Of a stretch of DNA of 64,000 nt, positions 63,616-64,000 are shown in pieces. The notes beneath the pieces are model-generated. The model was not told the DNA's origin, searched no databases, and saw only the letters and a list, made by a program, of their open reading frames with translations. The translations under genes and the position numbers were made by a program. The DNA is from Kitasatospora sp. NBC_00240 (lineage in GTDB: Bacteria; Actinomycetota; Actinomycetes; Streptomycetales; Streptomycetaceae): NCBI RefSeq assembly GCF_026342405.1, contig NZ_JAPEMU010000001.1, positions 1,116,001-1,180,000 of the forward strand, given 5' to 3'. How positions within the stretch are numbered: position 1 is the first letter of the stretch; each line of letters starts with the position of its first letter.

Positions 63616-64000
63616 TCAGCCCTGTGGCTGCGGCCGGGGAATGTCCTGCTCGCACCAGATGACCTTGCCGGTGCTGGTGTAGCGGGTGCCCCAGCGCGCA
63701 CTGAGCTGGGCGACCAGGAAGAGCCCCCGGCCGCCTTCGTCGTTGGCCGCGGCGTACCGCAGGTGCGGGGCGGTGCTGCTGGCGTCGGAGACCTCGCAGA
63801 TCAGCCGGCGGTCGTGGAGCAGTCGCACGCCGATCGGGCCGGCGGCATGGCGCACCGCGTTGGTGACCAGTTCGCTCAGCATCAGCTCGGTGCCGAAGAC
63901 CAGTGCGTCCAGGCCCCACCGTTCCAACTGGCGGGTGGCGGCGGCGCGGGCCTCGGCGACGGCGGCCGGGTCGGAGCGCACCTCCCACTCGACGATCCGG
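63616..64000 (-). CDS. SpoIIE-type ATP-binding protein, C-terminal HATPase domain (cut by window edge)
   Basis: The last 128 or so residues of a protein whose start lies beyond the right edge. The visible part is an anti-sigma-type HATPase: SELVTNAVRHA (N-box), EVSDASSTAPHLR, GGRGLFLVAQLSARWG and a final GKVIWCEQDIP. Such domains stand alone (RsbW-like) or end SpoIIE phosphatase fusions. Reading through EWEVRSDPAAV at the edge is typical of the latter, but either is possible. Confidence 0.9.
   Translation of the reverse strand, partial: RIVEWEVRSDPAAVAEARAAATRQLERWGLDALVFGTELMLSELVTNAVRHAAGPIGVRLLHDRRLICEVSDASSTAPHLRYAAANDEGGRGLFLVAQLSARWGTRYTSTGKVIWCEQDIPRPQPQG

Overview
The window is very GC-rich actinobacterial DNA with strong G/C third-position bias, GTG and TTG starts, and genes typical of Streptomyces or a close relative: SARP and LuxR regulators, a SpoIIE-type ATPase, a Pmt mannosyltransferase and an L,D-transpeptidase lipoprotein. 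The genus is an inference. Bases 1 to about 53160 are most of a modular type I polyketide cluster. The rest is ordinary chromosomal flank with two decayed genes.

Polyketide region. Three collinear PKS genes on the minus strand encode a KSQ loading module plus at least six extension modules: 49413-30121 (loading and modules 1-3), 13476-2980 (modules 4-5) and 2978 to beyond the left edge (module 6). Acyltransferase motifs read malonyl for loading and modules 1, 2, 3 and 6, and methylmalonyl for modules 4 and 5. Reductive domains read DH-KR three times, then an orphan DH, then DH-ER-KR, then none. The predicted chain is a terminal triene, a ketone, two methyl branches around a CH2, and a 3-ketoacyl end. 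The complete tetronate cassette lies around the PKS genes: FabH-like synthase (13680-14711), FkbH-like glyceryl-ACP synthase (50132-52048), glyceryl carrier ACP (52045-52290), acetyltransferase (26071-26898) and acetate-eliminating hydrolase (26954-28063). A small AbyU-like barrel protein (14783-15322) is the likely spirotetronate Diels-Alderase. Seven polyketide units plus a C3 glyceryl unit give 19 skeleton carbons, the abyssomicin skeleton, so this is best read as an abyssomicin-type spirotetronate cluster.

Tailoring and export: a P450 with its ferredoxin, two luciferase-like flavin monooxygenases with an FMN reductase, an OafA-type membrane acyltransferase, an aldo/keto reductase lacking its catalytic histidine, an MFS pump and a type II thioesterase. 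Regulation: a SARP and a LuxR/LAL-type regulator. Eight intergenic sites carry TTCAG/TTTAG-like repeats phased at 11 or 22 bp. They sit upstream of nearly every transcription unit of the cluster and look like SARP boxes.

Flank (53160-64000): an ECF sigma factor with a membrane partner, a Pmt mannosyltransferase, an alpha/beta hydrolase, a secreted choice-of-anchor-C-like protein, a decayed HATPase gene, an L,D-transpeptidase lipoprotein, a membrane-anchored HTH protein, a decayed secreted alpha-amylase gene and the C-terminal end of a SpoIIE/HATPase protein cut by the right edge. No tRNA, rRNA, CRISPR array, integrase or intact insertion sequence was seen.
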